Assembly: GCF_014637795.1 (NCBI RefSeq)
Contig: NZ_BMFD01000014.1
Span: 1-55,346, forward strand
Direction: 5' to 3'
Source of the DNA: Belliella aquatica
Lineage (GTDB): Bacteria; Bacteroidota; Bacteroidia; Cytophagales; Cyclobacteriaceae
DNA length: 55,346 bases
The position numbers and the translations under genes were made by a program. A model generated the notes under the pieces. It was not told the origin of the DNA, searched no databases, and saw nothing but the letters and a program-made list of their open reading frames with translations. Positions 9,166 through 18,650 of this stretch are shown here, one piece after another (positions within the stretch are counted from its first letter, which is position 1; every line of letters begins with the position of its first letter).

Positions 9166-10209
9166 ATGGAAACTACAATTTTGAATCAAGTAAGCACGCT
9201 CAAAATGGCTTGGGAAAAACTGAAAGTTGAGCAACCAAATTTAAGAATCAGAGATGCAGCCATCCAACTTGGTGTATCTGAGGCTGAGCTTTTAGCCTCT
9301 CAACTTGGAGAGTCAGTTACCATTTTGAAGTCAGATTGGCCAGAAATTTTGGTAGAGTTCAAAAAGCTTGGAAAAGTAATGTCTCTTTGCAGGAGTAATG
9401 GATGTGTATTGGAACACAAAGGAAACTTTCAAAAAATTACGATTGATGGAAAAGCACCTCATCAAATGGCAACGGTAATTGGGCCAATTGAGCAAAGGAT
9501 CTTTTTTTCAGCTTGGAAATTTGGATTTGCAGTTGAAAATGAGACTCCAAGAGGTGTCATGAGAAGCTTTCAGTTTTTTGATAAAGCTGGGACTGCGATT
9601 TTGAAAGTCTATCTACAGGATGATACAAAAGTTGATATTTTTAATCAGCTCGTGTTGGCTTACCGTTCCGAAAATCAGGAACAAGATTTGCAAATTGAGG
9701 AATTTGCTAAGCCTGAATATGCCAAGACGATCGATATGGATGCGTTCACCCATGATTGGGAAAACATGAAAGATACCCATGATTTCTTTGGGATGCTTCG
9801 GAAGTATAATGTGCATAGACTAGATGCTGTGAAGTGGATTGATGATCGATGGGCGCATGAAGTGGATCGACTTTCTGCACGTAAAATCGTCGAAACTGCC
9901 TCAGCATCGCAGTTGCCAATCATGATTTTTGCGGGAAATAGAGGGAATATTCAAATTCACCAAGGGAAAGTAAAAACGATTAGGCAAATGGGAGATTGGC
10001 TCAATGTATTGGATCCTCAATTCAATATGCATCTAAATGAGGATTTGATAGCACATGCATTTGTTGTGCATAAACAAACTGAAGATGGTTTGGTCTCTTC
10101 GTTGGAATTATTTGATAAGGAAGGGGAAATGATCGCTCAATTTTTTGGATTGAGAAAACCTGGATTGCCGCAATTGCCTGCTTGGAGAGCCTTGATAGAT
10201 AGTTTGTAA
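9166..10209 (+). CDS. hmuS: Hemin-degrading/heme-trafficking factor HmuS
   Basis: A 347-residue cytoplasmic protein of the HmuS/ChuS/HemS family, which receives imported heme and either shuttles it or opens the ring. Two tandem halves are visible, as in the family. The first begins with LRIRDAAIQLGVSEAELLA and continues through SWKFGFAVENE-like strands; the second begins near TASASQLPIMIFAGNRG and carries the paired MGDWLNVLDPQFNMHLNEDL segment. It starts 4 nt after hmuV. The stop is followed by a strong hairpin at 10217-10240. Whether it degrades heme or only carries it cannot be told from sequence. Confidence 0.9.
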   Translation: METTILNQVSTLKMAWEKLKVEQPNLRIRDAAIQLGVSEAELLASQLGESVTILKSDWPEILVEFKKLGKVMSLCRSNGCVLEHKGNFQKITIDGKAPHQMATVIGPIEQRIFFSAWKFGFAVENETPRGVMRSFQFFDKAGTAILKVYLQDDTKVDIFNQLVLAYRSENQEQDLQIEEFAKPEYAKTIDMDAFTHDWENMKDTHDFFGMLRKYNVHRLDAVKWIDDRWAHEVDRLSARKIVETASASQLPIMIFAGNRGNIQIHQGKVKTIRQMGDWLNVLDPQFNMHLNEDLIAHAFVVHKQTEDGLVSSLELFDKEGEMIAQFFGLRKPGLPQLPAWRALIDSL

Positions 10210-10216
10210 AGTCAGC

Positions 10217-10240
10217 TTGCAGGGAGGAAACTCCCTGCAA
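10217..10240 (+). terminator. Strong hairpin between hmuS and the TonB receptor gene
   Basis: A perfect 10-bp inverted repeat (TTGCAGGGAG, GAAA loop, CTCCCTGCAA) starts 8 nt after the hmuS stop. It is followed by seven A and TTTT rather than a clean T-run, so it may be a partial terminator, an attenuator or an mRNA-stabilising end. The receptor start codon is 17 nt past it. Confidence 0.6.
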
Positions 10241-10257
10241 AAAAAAATTTTAAGTTT

Positions 10258-12561
10258 ATGATTAGATTTAATCTAAATAAAATTAGTATTCTCTTTTTTC
10301 TCCTTTTAAGTGAGGTGTCCTTTGGCTTTAGTATGCAAGAGGAGAAGAAGATTATTGATTCATCAGGCAAACCTATTCCGCATGCTTTAGTCAAATTAGA
10401 AGGTCAGAAGGCACTTTTAGTGGATGAGAGAGGAATGGTATCCTTGGATCAAACAGCAGAAAAAATCATTGTGTATGCCATGGGTTTTGAAAGCTTACAA
10501 TTGACTTGGGAAGAGTGGGAGAGCAAGAACTTAATTACATTATTGGAGAAAACTGGAAACCTTCAAGAAGTAGTGGTCTCTGCTACACGGACGGAGAGAA
10601 GTGTTGAACAATTGCCTATGCCTGTTACAGTTTTGAATACAGAGCAAATTCAAAATACAGGGGGAGTTCGCTTGTCAGAAGTATTGCGTGAGCAAACTGG
10701 TCTTCAGATCACTTCCAATCATGGGTCTGGCTTACAAATGCAAGGTTTGGATTCAGATTATATTCTGATTCTGTTAGATGGAGAACCCTTGATAGGTCGA
10801 ACGGCCGGTACGTTTGATTTAGACCGTATTTCAGTGTCAAATATCGATCGAATAGAAATCTTGAGAGGTCCATCAAGCGCTATCTATGGCAGTGAGGCCA
10901 TGGGTGGAGTCATCAATATCATCACCAAATCCTATCAGAATAAATCAGATCTGACGCTTGGACTTCGACACCGCTCTTTCAATACCTGGAATCCGTATTT
11001 CGAGTTAGGGGTTGGGAAAGATAAATGGAGTACTCAAATTTTCTTAGATCATCTTCAAACTGATGGTTTTGATCTTACGCCTGAGATTGTGGGACAGACT
11101 CAAAACCCTTACCAAGCATCTACAGCGCAGGTTAAGGTTTCTGGGATACTTTCTGAGAAATTCACGCTCAACTTATTTGCAAGAGGCTATGGTGAAAATT
11201 CGCAAGGTATTCTCCAAACAAATGGAAATGCTGGTGCAGAAATACTCGACTTAGATAACCGAAGGAGGGATTTTAATTTCAATCCTACCTTGCGATTCAA
11301 GCCAAATGCAGAGTGGACATTTACACTTAGAGGAATGAGCTCTTGGTTTTCGACCTTGTCTCAGTCAAACTTCAGAACCAGCGGAGAAATATTTGAATTT
11401 CAAGAGTTCGATCAATTTTTCCATCGGACAGAATTGCAAACCGATTTTATGGCTAACTCCAAGAACTTAATCACGCTTGGTGTAGGACAATTGATTGAGA
11501 CTGTAGAGGCCACAAGATATGATGATTTGAACCGATTCGATGCAGGATATATTTTTTTGCAGCATCTCTGGGATCCAATTCCCAAAGTAAATATTGTCAC
11601 TGGCTTAAGGGCTGATTTTCATAGCCAATTCGGGAATAGACTTAGTCCAAAAATCTCTGGTCAATATCAAATATCAGATAACTTCAGTTGGCAAGCATCG
11701 ATTGGAGCAGGATTCAAGGCTCCTGATTTCCGTCATTTACTTCTGAATTTCAATAATGCTGCGGCTGGCTATTATGTGTTTGGAGCAAACTTGGCTGCTG
11801 ATGGGATTTCAAGACTTCAAGAGCAGGGCTTAGTTGCTCAAGTTTTAATCAATCCTGCGTCAATAGGTCAGTTGAATGCTGAAACATCAAGAGCGATCAA
11901 CACAGGTTTCCGGTGGAAACCAAGTTCTAATAGCCAAGTGATTGTAAATGCCTATCGCAATGAAATAGACAATTTGATTGAAACCGCACCTATTGCCCAG
12001 CTGGTCACAGGTCAGAATGCATTCTCTTATTTCAATATCAGAAGTGTCATCACGCAAGGTTTGGAAGTAGATGCACAGGTCAGCCTGTTAGAAAACCTAA
12101 GCTTGAGCGCTGGATATGCCTTTTTAGATACCAAAGACTTGGAAGTGATTCAGCAAATAGAAAACGGGGAGCTTTTCAAGAGAAATGCACAAAATCAAAC
12201 GCGCAGAGTCACTAGGTCGGATTATGGTGGACTATTCAATAGAAGTCGGCATACTGGAAATTTGAAGGTCAATTATCGGGAGAAGCATTCAGATATTGAC
12301 TTCGCTTTGAGAGCAATTTTCAGAGGCAAATTCGGATTTGCAGATCTCAATGGGAATCTAATCCTCGATGATGAAAGAGAGTTTGCCCCTGGCTGGATTA
12401 GCTACAACATCACTGCCTCCAAGACTTTCGGTAATGGGATATTTCTCGAAGCAGGAGGAACGAATCTTCTCAATACCATGACCGCGGCCCAGCCTAATAA
12501 TCCGGGGAGAGTATTATTTCTCGGAATTAAATTACCAATTCTTAACCTTTTAAATAAATAA
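10258..12561 (+). CDS. hmuR: TonB-dependent heme receptor (HmuR-like)
   Basis: A 767-residue outer-membrane receptor. A signal peptide (about residues 1-23, hydrophobic ISILFFLLL) is followed by a short carboxypeptidase-regulatory-like domain (DSSGKPIPHALVKLEG), the TonB box EVVVSATR near 103-110, a plug domain (PMPVTVLN to GPSSAIYGSEAMGGVINIIT) and a 22-strand barrel ending in an aromatic-type strand. The plug has the LRGPxSxxYGSxAxGGVIN signature of TonB receptors. Heme as substrate is inferred from hmuTUV-S upstream and the HmuY-like gene 6 nt downstream. Odd point: an iron-type palindrome lies on codons 2-7. Confidence 0.88.
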   Translation: MIRFNLNKISILFFLLLSEVSFGFSMQEEKKIIDSSGKPIPHALVKLEGQKALLVDERGMVSLDQTAEKIIVYAMGFESLQLTWEEWESKNLITLLEKTGNLQEVVVSATRTERSVEQLPMPVTVLNTEQIQNTGGVRLSEVLREQTGLQITSNHGSGLQMQGLDSDYILILLDGEPLIGRTAGTFDLDRISVSNIDRIEILRGPSSAIYGSEAMGGVINIITKSYQNKSDLTLGLRHRSFNTWNPYFELGVGKDKWSTQIFLDHLQTDGFDLTPEIVGQTQNPYQASTAQVKVSGILSEKFTLNLFARGYGENSQGILQTNGNAGAEILDLDNRRRDFNFNPTLRFKPNAEWTFTLRGMSSWFSTLSQSNFRTSGEIFEFQEFDQFFHRTELQTDFMANSKNLITLGVGQLIETVEATRYDDLNRFDAGYIFLQHLWDPIPKVNIVTGLRADFHSQFGNRLSPKISGQYQISDNFSWQASIGAGFKAPDFRHLLLNFNNAAAGYYVFGANLAADGISRLQEQGLVAQVLINPASIGQLNAETSRAINTGFRWKPSSNSQVIVNAYRNEIDNLIETAPIAQLVTGQNAFSYFNIRSVITQGLEVDAQVSLLENLSLSAGYAFLDTKDLEVIQQIENGELFKRNAQNQTRRVTRSDYGGLFNRSRHTGNLKVNYREKHSDIDFALRAIFRGKFGFADLNGNLILDDEREFAPGWISYNITASKTFGNGIFLEAGGTNLLNTMTAAQPNNPGRVLFLGIKLPILNLLNK
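10262..10276 (+). promoter_or_regulatory. Palindromic operator copy on the receptor start region
   Basis: TTAGATTTAATCTAA is a perfect 7-1-7 palindrome starting 2 nt after the receptor ATG. The 16 bases from 10265 match 6380-6395 exactly, so both heme transcription units carry the same element. A bound repressor here would sit just past the start codon. Confidence 0.6.
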
Positions 12562-12566
12562 ATTAA

Positions 12567-13175
12567 ATGAAAACTATCCAAAAATTAATCTTTACAACTA
12601 GCATTGCTGCATTCCTCTTTTCTTGTGATAATACGGATGACTTGACACCTACACTTCCGTTGGAAGTCACCATGGTAGAAGATTTGGCCGCACCAAACGA
12701 CGAAATAGATCGTACCACAGGTGAAGTGGTGGTTGCACGTCCTTTCCAGTTTTTTAGTTTGGAGCGAAATGAACTCGTGACTGAAAATGAAGACTGGGAT
12801 TTGGCCTTCAAAGGAACAACCATACGCGTGAACAACACAAAAAACGTGGAGGCTGCAATAGTCAATGGTATTTTCGAAGAGATAAGCGAGGTTCCTGCTA
12901 ATGCTACTTTTAGAACGGATTCTGAGAATACTTTTGCTATTCCAACAGGAAGTGGAAGTGGCTGGTATAATTATAATTCCGCAACGTTTACAGTGACGCC
13001 AATTCCTGGAAGAGTGATTTTGGTGAAAACTACAGAAGGGAATTTCCTTAAGCTAGAAATTTTAAGCTATTACAAGGGCAATCCACCTGTAGAAGAAATC
13101 AATCCAAGAACAACACCAAGTGGCTATTATACATTCAGGTTTGTGCTTCAAACAAACGGGACTTCTAAATTTTAA
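12567..13175 (+). CDS. hmuY: HmuY-like heme-binding lipoprotein
   Basis: A 202-residue lipoprotein. The signal sequence ends in LFSC, with the lipid cysteine at residue 20. The mature part shows the HmuY family pattern: a two-part acidic linker, then ARPFQFFSLERNELV, the EDWDLAFKGTTIRVN segment that matches the WDIAFRGT-like hallmark, and a C-terminal SGYYTFRFVLQ strand. In Porphyromonas, HmuY is the surface hemophore that passes heme to HmuR, which fits its place 5 nt after the receptor gene. The heme ligands cannot be assigned from this sequence alone. Confidence 0.8.
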   Translation: MKTIQKLIFTTSIAAFLFSCDNTDDLTPTLPLEVTMVEDLAAPNDEIDRTTGEVVVARPFQFFSLERNELVTENEDWDLAFKGTTIRVNNTKNVEAAIVNGIFEEISEVPANATFRTDSENTFAIPTGSGSGWYNYNSATFTVTPIPGRVILVKTTEGNFLKLEILSYYKGNPPVEEINPRTTPSGYYTFRFVLQTNGTSKF

Positions 13176-13232
13176 CCGATAGGTGTTATTGATATTCATT
13201 AGAGCGAGCACGCTAAATATTTAATGAAATTT

Positions 13233-13262
13233 AAAAAGGAAGCTCTTTTGGGCTTCCTTTTT
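13233..13262 (+). terminator. Terminator of the heme locus
   Basis: An 11-bp inverted repeat (AAAAAGGAAGC / GCTTCCTTTTT) around an 8-nt loop ends in a T-run, 58 nt after the hmuY-like stop. It separates the heme operon from recJ. Confidence 0.8.
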
Positions 13263-13366
13263 AAATTAGGTGCAAATGATGTTTTTGTACTTAACAAATG
13301 TGTGAATAAATCAAAATTATTCCTTTTGCTTACCGAAATAGCAAGACTGTTTAGTAATTTAGCCTT

Positions 13367-15091
13367 ATGGTGTACAATTGGAAGATCAGAGAGAAAGCAG
13401 AGGAAGAAAACGTGACTTCCCTGAGTAGTGAGATCAATGTGAACACGACGCTTGCTAATATGCTGGTCAATAGAGGCGTGAGTACTTTTCAGAGGGCGAA
13501 AGATTATTTTAGACCAGATCTAGACAAGCTGCATGATCCATTTTTGATGCAGGACATGGACAAGGCTGTGGACCGTTTGATTGAAGCCATAGCTGCGGAA
13601 GAGAAGATATTAATCTATGGGGATTATGATGTGGATGGAACCACTTCAGTGGCCTTGGTGTATGGATATTTAAGTCAGTTTTATAAGCATCTGGAATTTT
13701 ATATCCCTGATCGCTACAAAGAAGGTTATGGAATATCAGAACGAGGAGTAAGATATGCCGCAGAGAATAACTTTAAGCTGATCATTTCCTTGGATTGTGG
13801 GATTAAAGCAATAGAAAAAGTCAGTCTTGGAAAAGAGCTTGGGGTAGATTTCGTCATTTGTGATCACCACACCCCAGGAGATACTTTGCCACCCGCAGTT
13901 GCGATTTTGGACCCAAAGCGGAACGATTGTGCCTATCCCTACAAAGAGCTCAGTGGCTGTGGTGTAGGTTTCAAATTGATCCAAGGTTACGCCCAAAAAA
14001 CAGGGAAAGATGCGGCACAAGTTATTTCATACCTTGATCTTTTGGCTATAAGCATTGCAGCAGATATTGTTCCGATTACCGGAGAAAATAGAATCCTGAC
14101 TTTTTATGGTTTGGAACGTTTAAATAATAACCCAAGACCGGGTATCAAAGCCTTGATTCTTAAGAGTAGAATAGAAAAAGAAATAGAAATCTCTGATATT
14201 GTCTTCAAGATCGGTCCGAGAATCAATGCTTCGGGAAGGCTCGAACATGCCAAAGCCTCAGTAGAATTGCTTATTGCGAAAGATTTGGATGATGCCATGA
14301 AACAGGCCGAAGCTGTGGACACGGTGAATGCTGCAAGGAAAAATTTCGATGAAAATATCACGAGAGAAGCTTTGCAGATGATCGAAGAGCAGGATAGCGT
14401 AGTACAGATGAAATCAACAGTGCTCTACAAAGAAGATTGGCACAAAGGTGTGATTGGAATCGTAGCTTCTAGATGTATTGAAAAATATTATCGACCAACA
14501 ATTATCCTTACTGAATCCAACAATAAGGCTACTGGGAGTGCGCGATCGGTTTATGATTTCAATATCTACGATGCAATCAGTGAATGTAGTGAGCTTTTGG
14601 AACAATTTGGAGGTCATAAATATGCTGCAGGACTTACCATGGCTGTAGATAAAGTCGCTGCATTTCAGCAAAAGTTTGAAGAAGTAGTAAGTGCTCGGAT
14701 TCAAGATGTTCACATGATGCCAGTCTTGGAAATTGATGACGAGATTCTATTAGATCAAATCAATTACAAATTTTACAATATCTTAAAACAAATGGCGCCT
14801 TTTGGACCAGGGAATCCTGAGCCGATATTTTATGCCAATCAAGTCTATGCGGAGGATGTGCGGATATTGAAAGAAAAACATCTTCGTTTCAATGTCGTTC
14901 AGAATGGTCAGGTTACAAAACCAGTTTGTATTGCTTTTGGCATGGCAGACCGCACCAAATACGAAGACGAAATCGTTTACAAAATGCTCAAGCAAAAGAT
15001 GAGGTTTGATCTTGCATTTGAAATCCGAGAGAATACCTTCAGAAATAATAGTAGCTTGCAACTTTATATCAAAGACATAAAATTTGATTAA
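13367..15091 (+). CDS. recJ: Single-stranded-DNA-specific exonuclease RecJ
   Basis: A 574-residue 5'-3' ssDNA exonuclease for recombination and mismatch repair. DHH-family motifs are in order: [11 protein letters not shown] near 83-93, SLDCGIKA, the DHH triad at 166-168 (VICDHHTP), SGCGVGFKL, then DHHA1 [11 protein letters not shown], and a C-terminal OB-type domain. The ATG at 13367 begins with the conserved aromatic leader ([16 protein letters not shown]) seen in Bacteroidota RecJ. lptB follows after 2 nt, so the two are co-transcribed. All metal-binding motifs are intact. Confidence 0.95.
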   Translation: MVYNWKIREKAEEENVTSLSSEINVNTTLANMLVNRGVSTFQRAKDYFRPDLDKLHDPFLMQDMDKAVDRLIEAIAAEEKILIYGDYDVDGTTSVALVYGYLSQFYKHLEFYIPDRYKEGYGISERGVRYAAENNFKLIISLDCGIKAIEKVSLGKELGVDFVICDHHTPGDTLPPAVAILDPKRNDCAYPYKELSGCGVGFKLIQGYAQKTGKDAAQVISYLDLLAISIAADIVPITGENRILTFYGLERLNNNPRPGIKALILKSRIEKEIEISDIVFKIGPRINASGRLEHAKASVELLIAKDLDDAMKQAEAVDTVNAARKNFDENITREALQMIEEQDSVVQMKSTVLYKEDWHKGVIGIVASRCIEKYYRPTIILTESNNKATGSARSVYDFNIYDAISECSELLEQFGGHKYAAGLTMAVDKVAAFQQKFEEVVSARIQDVHMMPVLEIDDEILLDQINYKFYNILKQMAPFGPGNPEPIFYANQVYAEDVRILKEKHLRFNVVQNGQVTKPVCIAFGMADRTKYEDEIVYKMLKQKMRFDLAFEIRENTFRNNSSLQLYIKDIKFD

Positions 15092-15093
15092 AT

Positions 15094-15834
15094 ATGATGA
15101 TTTTAAAGGCAGATAACCTTGTCAAAATTTATAAAGGCAGGAAAGTAGTTAACAATATATCTGTGGAGGTGAAGCAGGGAGAGATTGTTGGCCTTCTTGG
15201 TCCTAATGGAGCAGGAAAGACAACCTCTTTTTACATGATTGTAGGTTTGATTCAGCCCAACGAAGGGCAGATTTTTTTGGATGAAAGAAATATCACCACA
15301 CTTCCGATGTATAAAAGAGCCCAACTAGGAATAGGTTATTTGGCACAAGAAGCATCTGTTTTTAGGAAACTTTCTGTTGAGGAAAATATCATGGCCGTCC
15401 TTGAAATGACCAACATGAAAAAAGCTGAAAGAAAGGAGAAGGTAGACAGCTTGCTTGAAGAGTTTTCTTTGACGCACGTACGTAAAAACCTCGGTATGGT
15501 GCTTTCAGGTGGAGAAAGAAGAAGAACAGAAATTGCTCGAGCTTTGGCAGTTGATCCTAAGTTTGTGCTTTTGGATGAGCCTTTTGCAGGGGTGGACCCG
15601 ATAGCGGTTGAAGAGATTCAAACGATTGTTGCCAAACTGAAAACAAAGAATATTGGAATACTTATCACCGATCACAATGTCAACGAAACCCTATCGATTA
15701 CCGACAGGGCTTATTTGATGTTTGAAGGTCAATTACTGAAAGCGGGAACTGCCGAGGAGCTTGCTGCTGATGAACAGGTAAGGAGAGTTTATCTTGGTCA
15801 AAATTTTGAGTTGAAACGTAAAGTATTTAATTAA
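15094..15834 (+). CDS. lptB: LPS export ABC transporter ATPase LptB
   Basis: A 246-residue ABC ATPase that drives the LptBFGC complex moving lipopolysaccharide out of the inner membrane. Walker A is GPNGAGKTT at 36-44, the Q-loop is [18 protein letters not shown] (the LptB-specific segment), the signature is [15 protein letters not shown], Walker B is [13 protein letters not shown] and the switch is ITDHNV. The RRR after LSGGE and AGVDP separate LptB from amino-acid (LivF) ATPases. It lies between recJ and the GH3-like gene with almost no gaps; its stop overlaps the next start by one base. Confidence 0.95.
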   Translation: MMILKADNLVKIYKGRKVVNNISVEVKQGEIVGLLGPNGAGKTTSFYMIVGLIQPNEGQIFLDERNITTLPMYKRAQLGIGYLAQEASVFRKLSVEENIMAVLEMTNMKKAERKEKVDSLLEEFSLTHVRKNLGMVLSGGERRRTEIARALAVDPKFVLLDEPFAGVDPIAVEEIQTIVAKLKTKNIGILITDHNVNETLSITDRAYLMFEGQLLKAGTAEELAADEQVRRVYLGQNFELKRKVFN

Positions 15835-17354
15835 TGGAAGTGGTCAATTCTTTTATGACCTGGATTTTCAAGAATCGCATTGGTCAGATCAATAATTTTA
15901 AAGAAAATCCGATAGAGGTTCAGGAAGAAATATTATTTGAACTTATCCATGATGCCAAGAGGACTGAGTTTGGTAAAAAACATAATTTTTCACAAATCAA
16001 GAACTATAGTGACTTTGCGGCTCAGGTTCCGATTCATGACTATGAGCAAATGAAACCTTACATAGAGAAGACTATGGAAGGTCATCAAAATACGATTTGG
16101 AAAACAGAGATTGAGTGGTTTTCGAAGTCCTCGGGTACAACCGCAAGTAGAAGTAAGTACATCCCTGTTTCTCAGGAATCTTTGGAAGAATGCCATTTCA
16201 AAGGGGGAAAAGACATGATTACCTTGTATGTGAATAACTACCCTGATAGCAAGCTTTTTTCTGGTAAAGCCTTGACCATAGGAGGAAGTCTTGCGCCTAA
16301 TCCAATTTCTCCAAAATTGGAGAGTAAAGTGGGAGATATTTCTGCTGTAATCACTCAAAATCTCCCAATTTGGGTTCAGATGGCGAGAACTCCTCAATTG
16401 AATGTGGCACTGATGGAAGAGTGGGAGGCCAAAATTGAAAGAATGGCATTGGAAGTGATGAATGAAAATGTCACGAGTATCTCGGGGGTGCCTACTTGGA
16501 CGATAGTCTTGTTGCAAAGAGTGATGGAATTGAAAGGAGCAAAGCATATTCTTGAAGTATGGCCAAACTTGGAGGTGTTCTTCCATGGAGCGGTAGCTTT
16601 TGGTCCATACAGAGCCCTCTTCAAAGAATTGATCCCTTCAGAAAAAATGCGTTATATGGAGACATACAATGCCTCAGAAGGGTTTTTTGGCATTCAAGAT
16701 CAAAAAGACTCAGATGAATTGCTTCTGATGTTGGATTATGGAATTTTTTATGAATTCATCCCTATGGAAGAGTGGGAAAGTGAAAACCCAAAAGTCATTC
16801 CTCTTTGTGATGTCGAGAAGGATAAAAACTACGCCATATTGATTTCTACCAATGCAGGACTTTGGAGATACAAAATCGGTGATACTGTAAAATTCACAAA
16901 TACGAGTCCTTACAGGATCAAAATCTCTGGGAGAACAAAGCACTTTATCAATGCTTTCGGAGAGGAAGTGATTGTTGAAAACGCAGAGAAAGCAGTCCAA
17001 ATTGCAGCCGAAAAAACACATTCAATTATCACGAATTTTACAGCTGCGCCTGTTTATTTTGATGGTGCAAAATCTAAAGGTGCACATGAATGGATTATCG
17101 AATTCAAGACATTGCCTCAGGATGAACAAGAATTTGTGAATATTCTTGATGCCTCTTTAAGAGAAATAAATTCTGACTATGACGCCAAGCGATACAAGGA
17201 TATGGCTTTGACTTTACCAAAAGTTCATTTGGTGTCTGAGGGGATTTTTGAGTCGTGGATGCGCTCAAGGGGAAAATTAGGTGGTCAAAACAAGGTGCCA
17301 AGACTTTCAAATACGCGAGAGCATATAGATGAAATATTGAAGCTACTTGATTGA
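15834..17354 (+). CDS. GH3-family acyl-adenylate/amidosynthetase-like protein
   Basis: A 506-residue member of the GH3 auxin-responsive family (ANL adenylating superfamily). The ATP-binding motif is FSKSSGTTASRSKYIPVS near residue 100; later marks are YNASEGFFGIQ (adenine-binding) and AGLWRYKIGDTVKF, with a C-terminal mobile domain. Plant GH3 enzymes link amino acids to acyl acids. The substrate of bacterial forms is generally undefined, and nothing here fixes it. The start codon overlaps the lptB stop (TAATG), so it is translationally coupled to an envelope gene, which hints at a lipid or envelope acyl substrate (inference). Confidence 0.88.
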   Translation: MEVVNSFMTWIFKNRIGQINNFKENPIEVQEEILFELIHDAKRTEFGKKHNFSQIKNYSDFAAQVPIHDYEQMKPYIEKTMEGHQNTIWKTEIEWFSKSSGTTASRSKYIPVSQESLEECHFKGGKDMITLYVNNYPDSKLFSGKALTIGGSLAPNPISPKLESKVGDISAVITQNLPIWVQMARTPQLNVALMEEWEAKIERMALEVMNENVTSISGVPTWTIVLLQRVMELKGAKHILEVWPNLEVFFHGAVAFGPYRALFKELIPSEKMRYMETYNASEGFFGIQDQKDSDELLLMLDYGIFYEFIPMEEWESENPKVIPLCDVEKDKNYAILISTNAGLWRYKIGDTVKFTNTSPYRIKISGRTKHFINAFGEEVIVENAEKAVQIAAEKTHSIITNFTAAPVYFDGAKSKGAHEWIIEFKTLPQDEQEFVNILDASLREINSDYDAKRYKDMALTLPKVHLVSEGIFESWMRSRGKLGGQNKVPRLSNTREHIDEILKLLD

Positions 17355-17405
17355 TTTTTTGTCAAAAGTGTATTCTCTAATACGAGTAATCAGAACTTAA
17401 TTTAA

Positions 17406-18629
17406 TCAAAGGTCAGTAGACTTTACTCTAGAAGCAATAACGGCAGGCCTGTATGATGCAACAAAAGTAATCGTAATCACTGCAATACTTGTCCATAAAA
17501 AATCCGTCCAAATCATTTTTACGGGATAGTTATCTATTACAGAGGAGCTAATTCCTAGAGAAACAATTCCATATCTATCTTGAATCAAGCAAATTATAAA
17601 TCCTAAGGCTAGCCCTATTGTCGCTCCTGTAAATGCGATGATAGCGCCCTGTTTGATATATATCTGTTTGATCAATTTGGCTTTTGCTCCCATAGCGATG
17701 AGGACAGCCGTATCTTTTTTCTTTTCTATGGCCATCATGGACAAGGAAAAGAAAATATTGAATGAAGCTACAGCAAGAATAAAGCTGAGGGTAATAAAAA
17801 CAAATAGTTTCTCGACTTTGATAGTTCTCAAAAGGCCAGCGTGCTGTTCGTCAGTATCTTTGACTGAGAAATCTTCTCCTAAGATGGTTTTTAATCTTTT
17901 TTTGACAGAAGAAATCTTAACACCATCTTCCACTTTGATTTCCACAGAGGTTCGCTTTGCACCATAGTTGAGTAAGTCTTTTACAAAGTTGATGGGAGCG
18001 ATGATGTAGTTATCGTCAAACTCTTTTTCTATACTAAAAAAAGCAGAAGGTTTGATGACATCTCTAGCATAGAGTTGTCTTGGGTCGAGCGTGCCCGCAT
18101 TTCTTGGTGCTTTGGGATAGAATACTTGCAGTAGTTCAAATTCATTGTCAAGGTCCATAGATAAATAGAATCCGACTCCTCTTCCTATGATTGCTTTAGG
18201 TTGCGTATCAGTTCCCAATTCTAATTGTCCCCAAATGTAGCCTTCTTCAAACCTTCCTTGTTTGAGATAATTATCAGAAACTCCCTTAAGTCTGGCGAGA
18301 TGTTGGTAGTCTTTGTATTTGAAGAGGGCATTGTCTTCAATGACTTCAGTCAAAATCTCCACACCTTCGGTATTTCTGATTTGATCAAGCCATTCTTCGG
18401 TGACTTCAAATGACTTTCCTTTGACTGATTCTATTTTCAGTTCAGCATCAAAAGAGGCATATAGACTTCGGATCAAATCCTCTAGACCATTGAAAACGGA
18501 AAGCACGATGACCAATGCCATCGTACCTACCGCCACTCCGATCATAGAGATGCGTGATAGTATGGTGATGAAGTTCCGCTTTTTTTTACTGCGAAAGTAT
18601 CTTGCTGCTATGAAAAAGGAGAGGTTCAA
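17406..18629 (-). CDS. LolC/LolE-like FtsX-family ABC transporter permease
   Basis: A 407-residue inner-membrane protein with the 1+3 helix layout of the lipoprotein-releasing LolC/E and MacB families. One N-terminal helix (VAVGTMALVIVLSVFNGL) is followed by a periplasmic MacB-core-like domain (about residues 45-250) and three C-terminal helices (SFILAVASFNIFFSLSMMAI onward). The FNGLEDLI sequence just after helix 1 matches LolE-type proteins. It probably extracts lipoproteins or other lipidated substrates with an ATPase encoded elsewhere. It lies 21 nt downstream of rbfA, likely in the same transcript. Confidence 0.85.
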   Translation of the reverse strand: MNLSFFIAARYFRSKKKRNFITILSRISMIGVAVGTMALVIVLSVFNGLEDLIRSLYASFDAELKIESVKGKSFEVTEEWLDQIRNTEGVEILTEVIEDNALFKYKDYQHLARLKGVSDNYLKQGRFEEGYIWGQLELGTDTQPKAIIGRGVGFYLSMDLDNEFELLQVFYPKAPRNAGTLDPRQLYARDVIKPSAFFSIEKEFDDNYIIAPINFVKDLLNYGAKRTSVEIKVEDGVKISSVKKRLKTILGEDFSVKDTDEQHAGLLRTIKVEKLFVFITLSFILAVASFNIFFSLSMMAIEKKKDTAVLIAMGAKAKLIKQIYIKQGAIIAFTGATIGLALGFIICLIQDRYGIVSLGISSSVIDNYPVKMIWTDFLWTSIAVITITFVASYRPAVIASRVKSTDL

Positions 18630-18650
18630 TACCTTTAAGTTGTTTTACGA

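Noticed and set aside
13224-13415. 63-codon ORF upstream of recJ
   Set aside because: It spans the heme-locus terminator and overlaps the recJ start in another frame.
15990-16586. 198-codon minus-strand ORF inside the GH3-like gene
   Set aside because: Antisense shadow of a full-length gene with clear family motifs.
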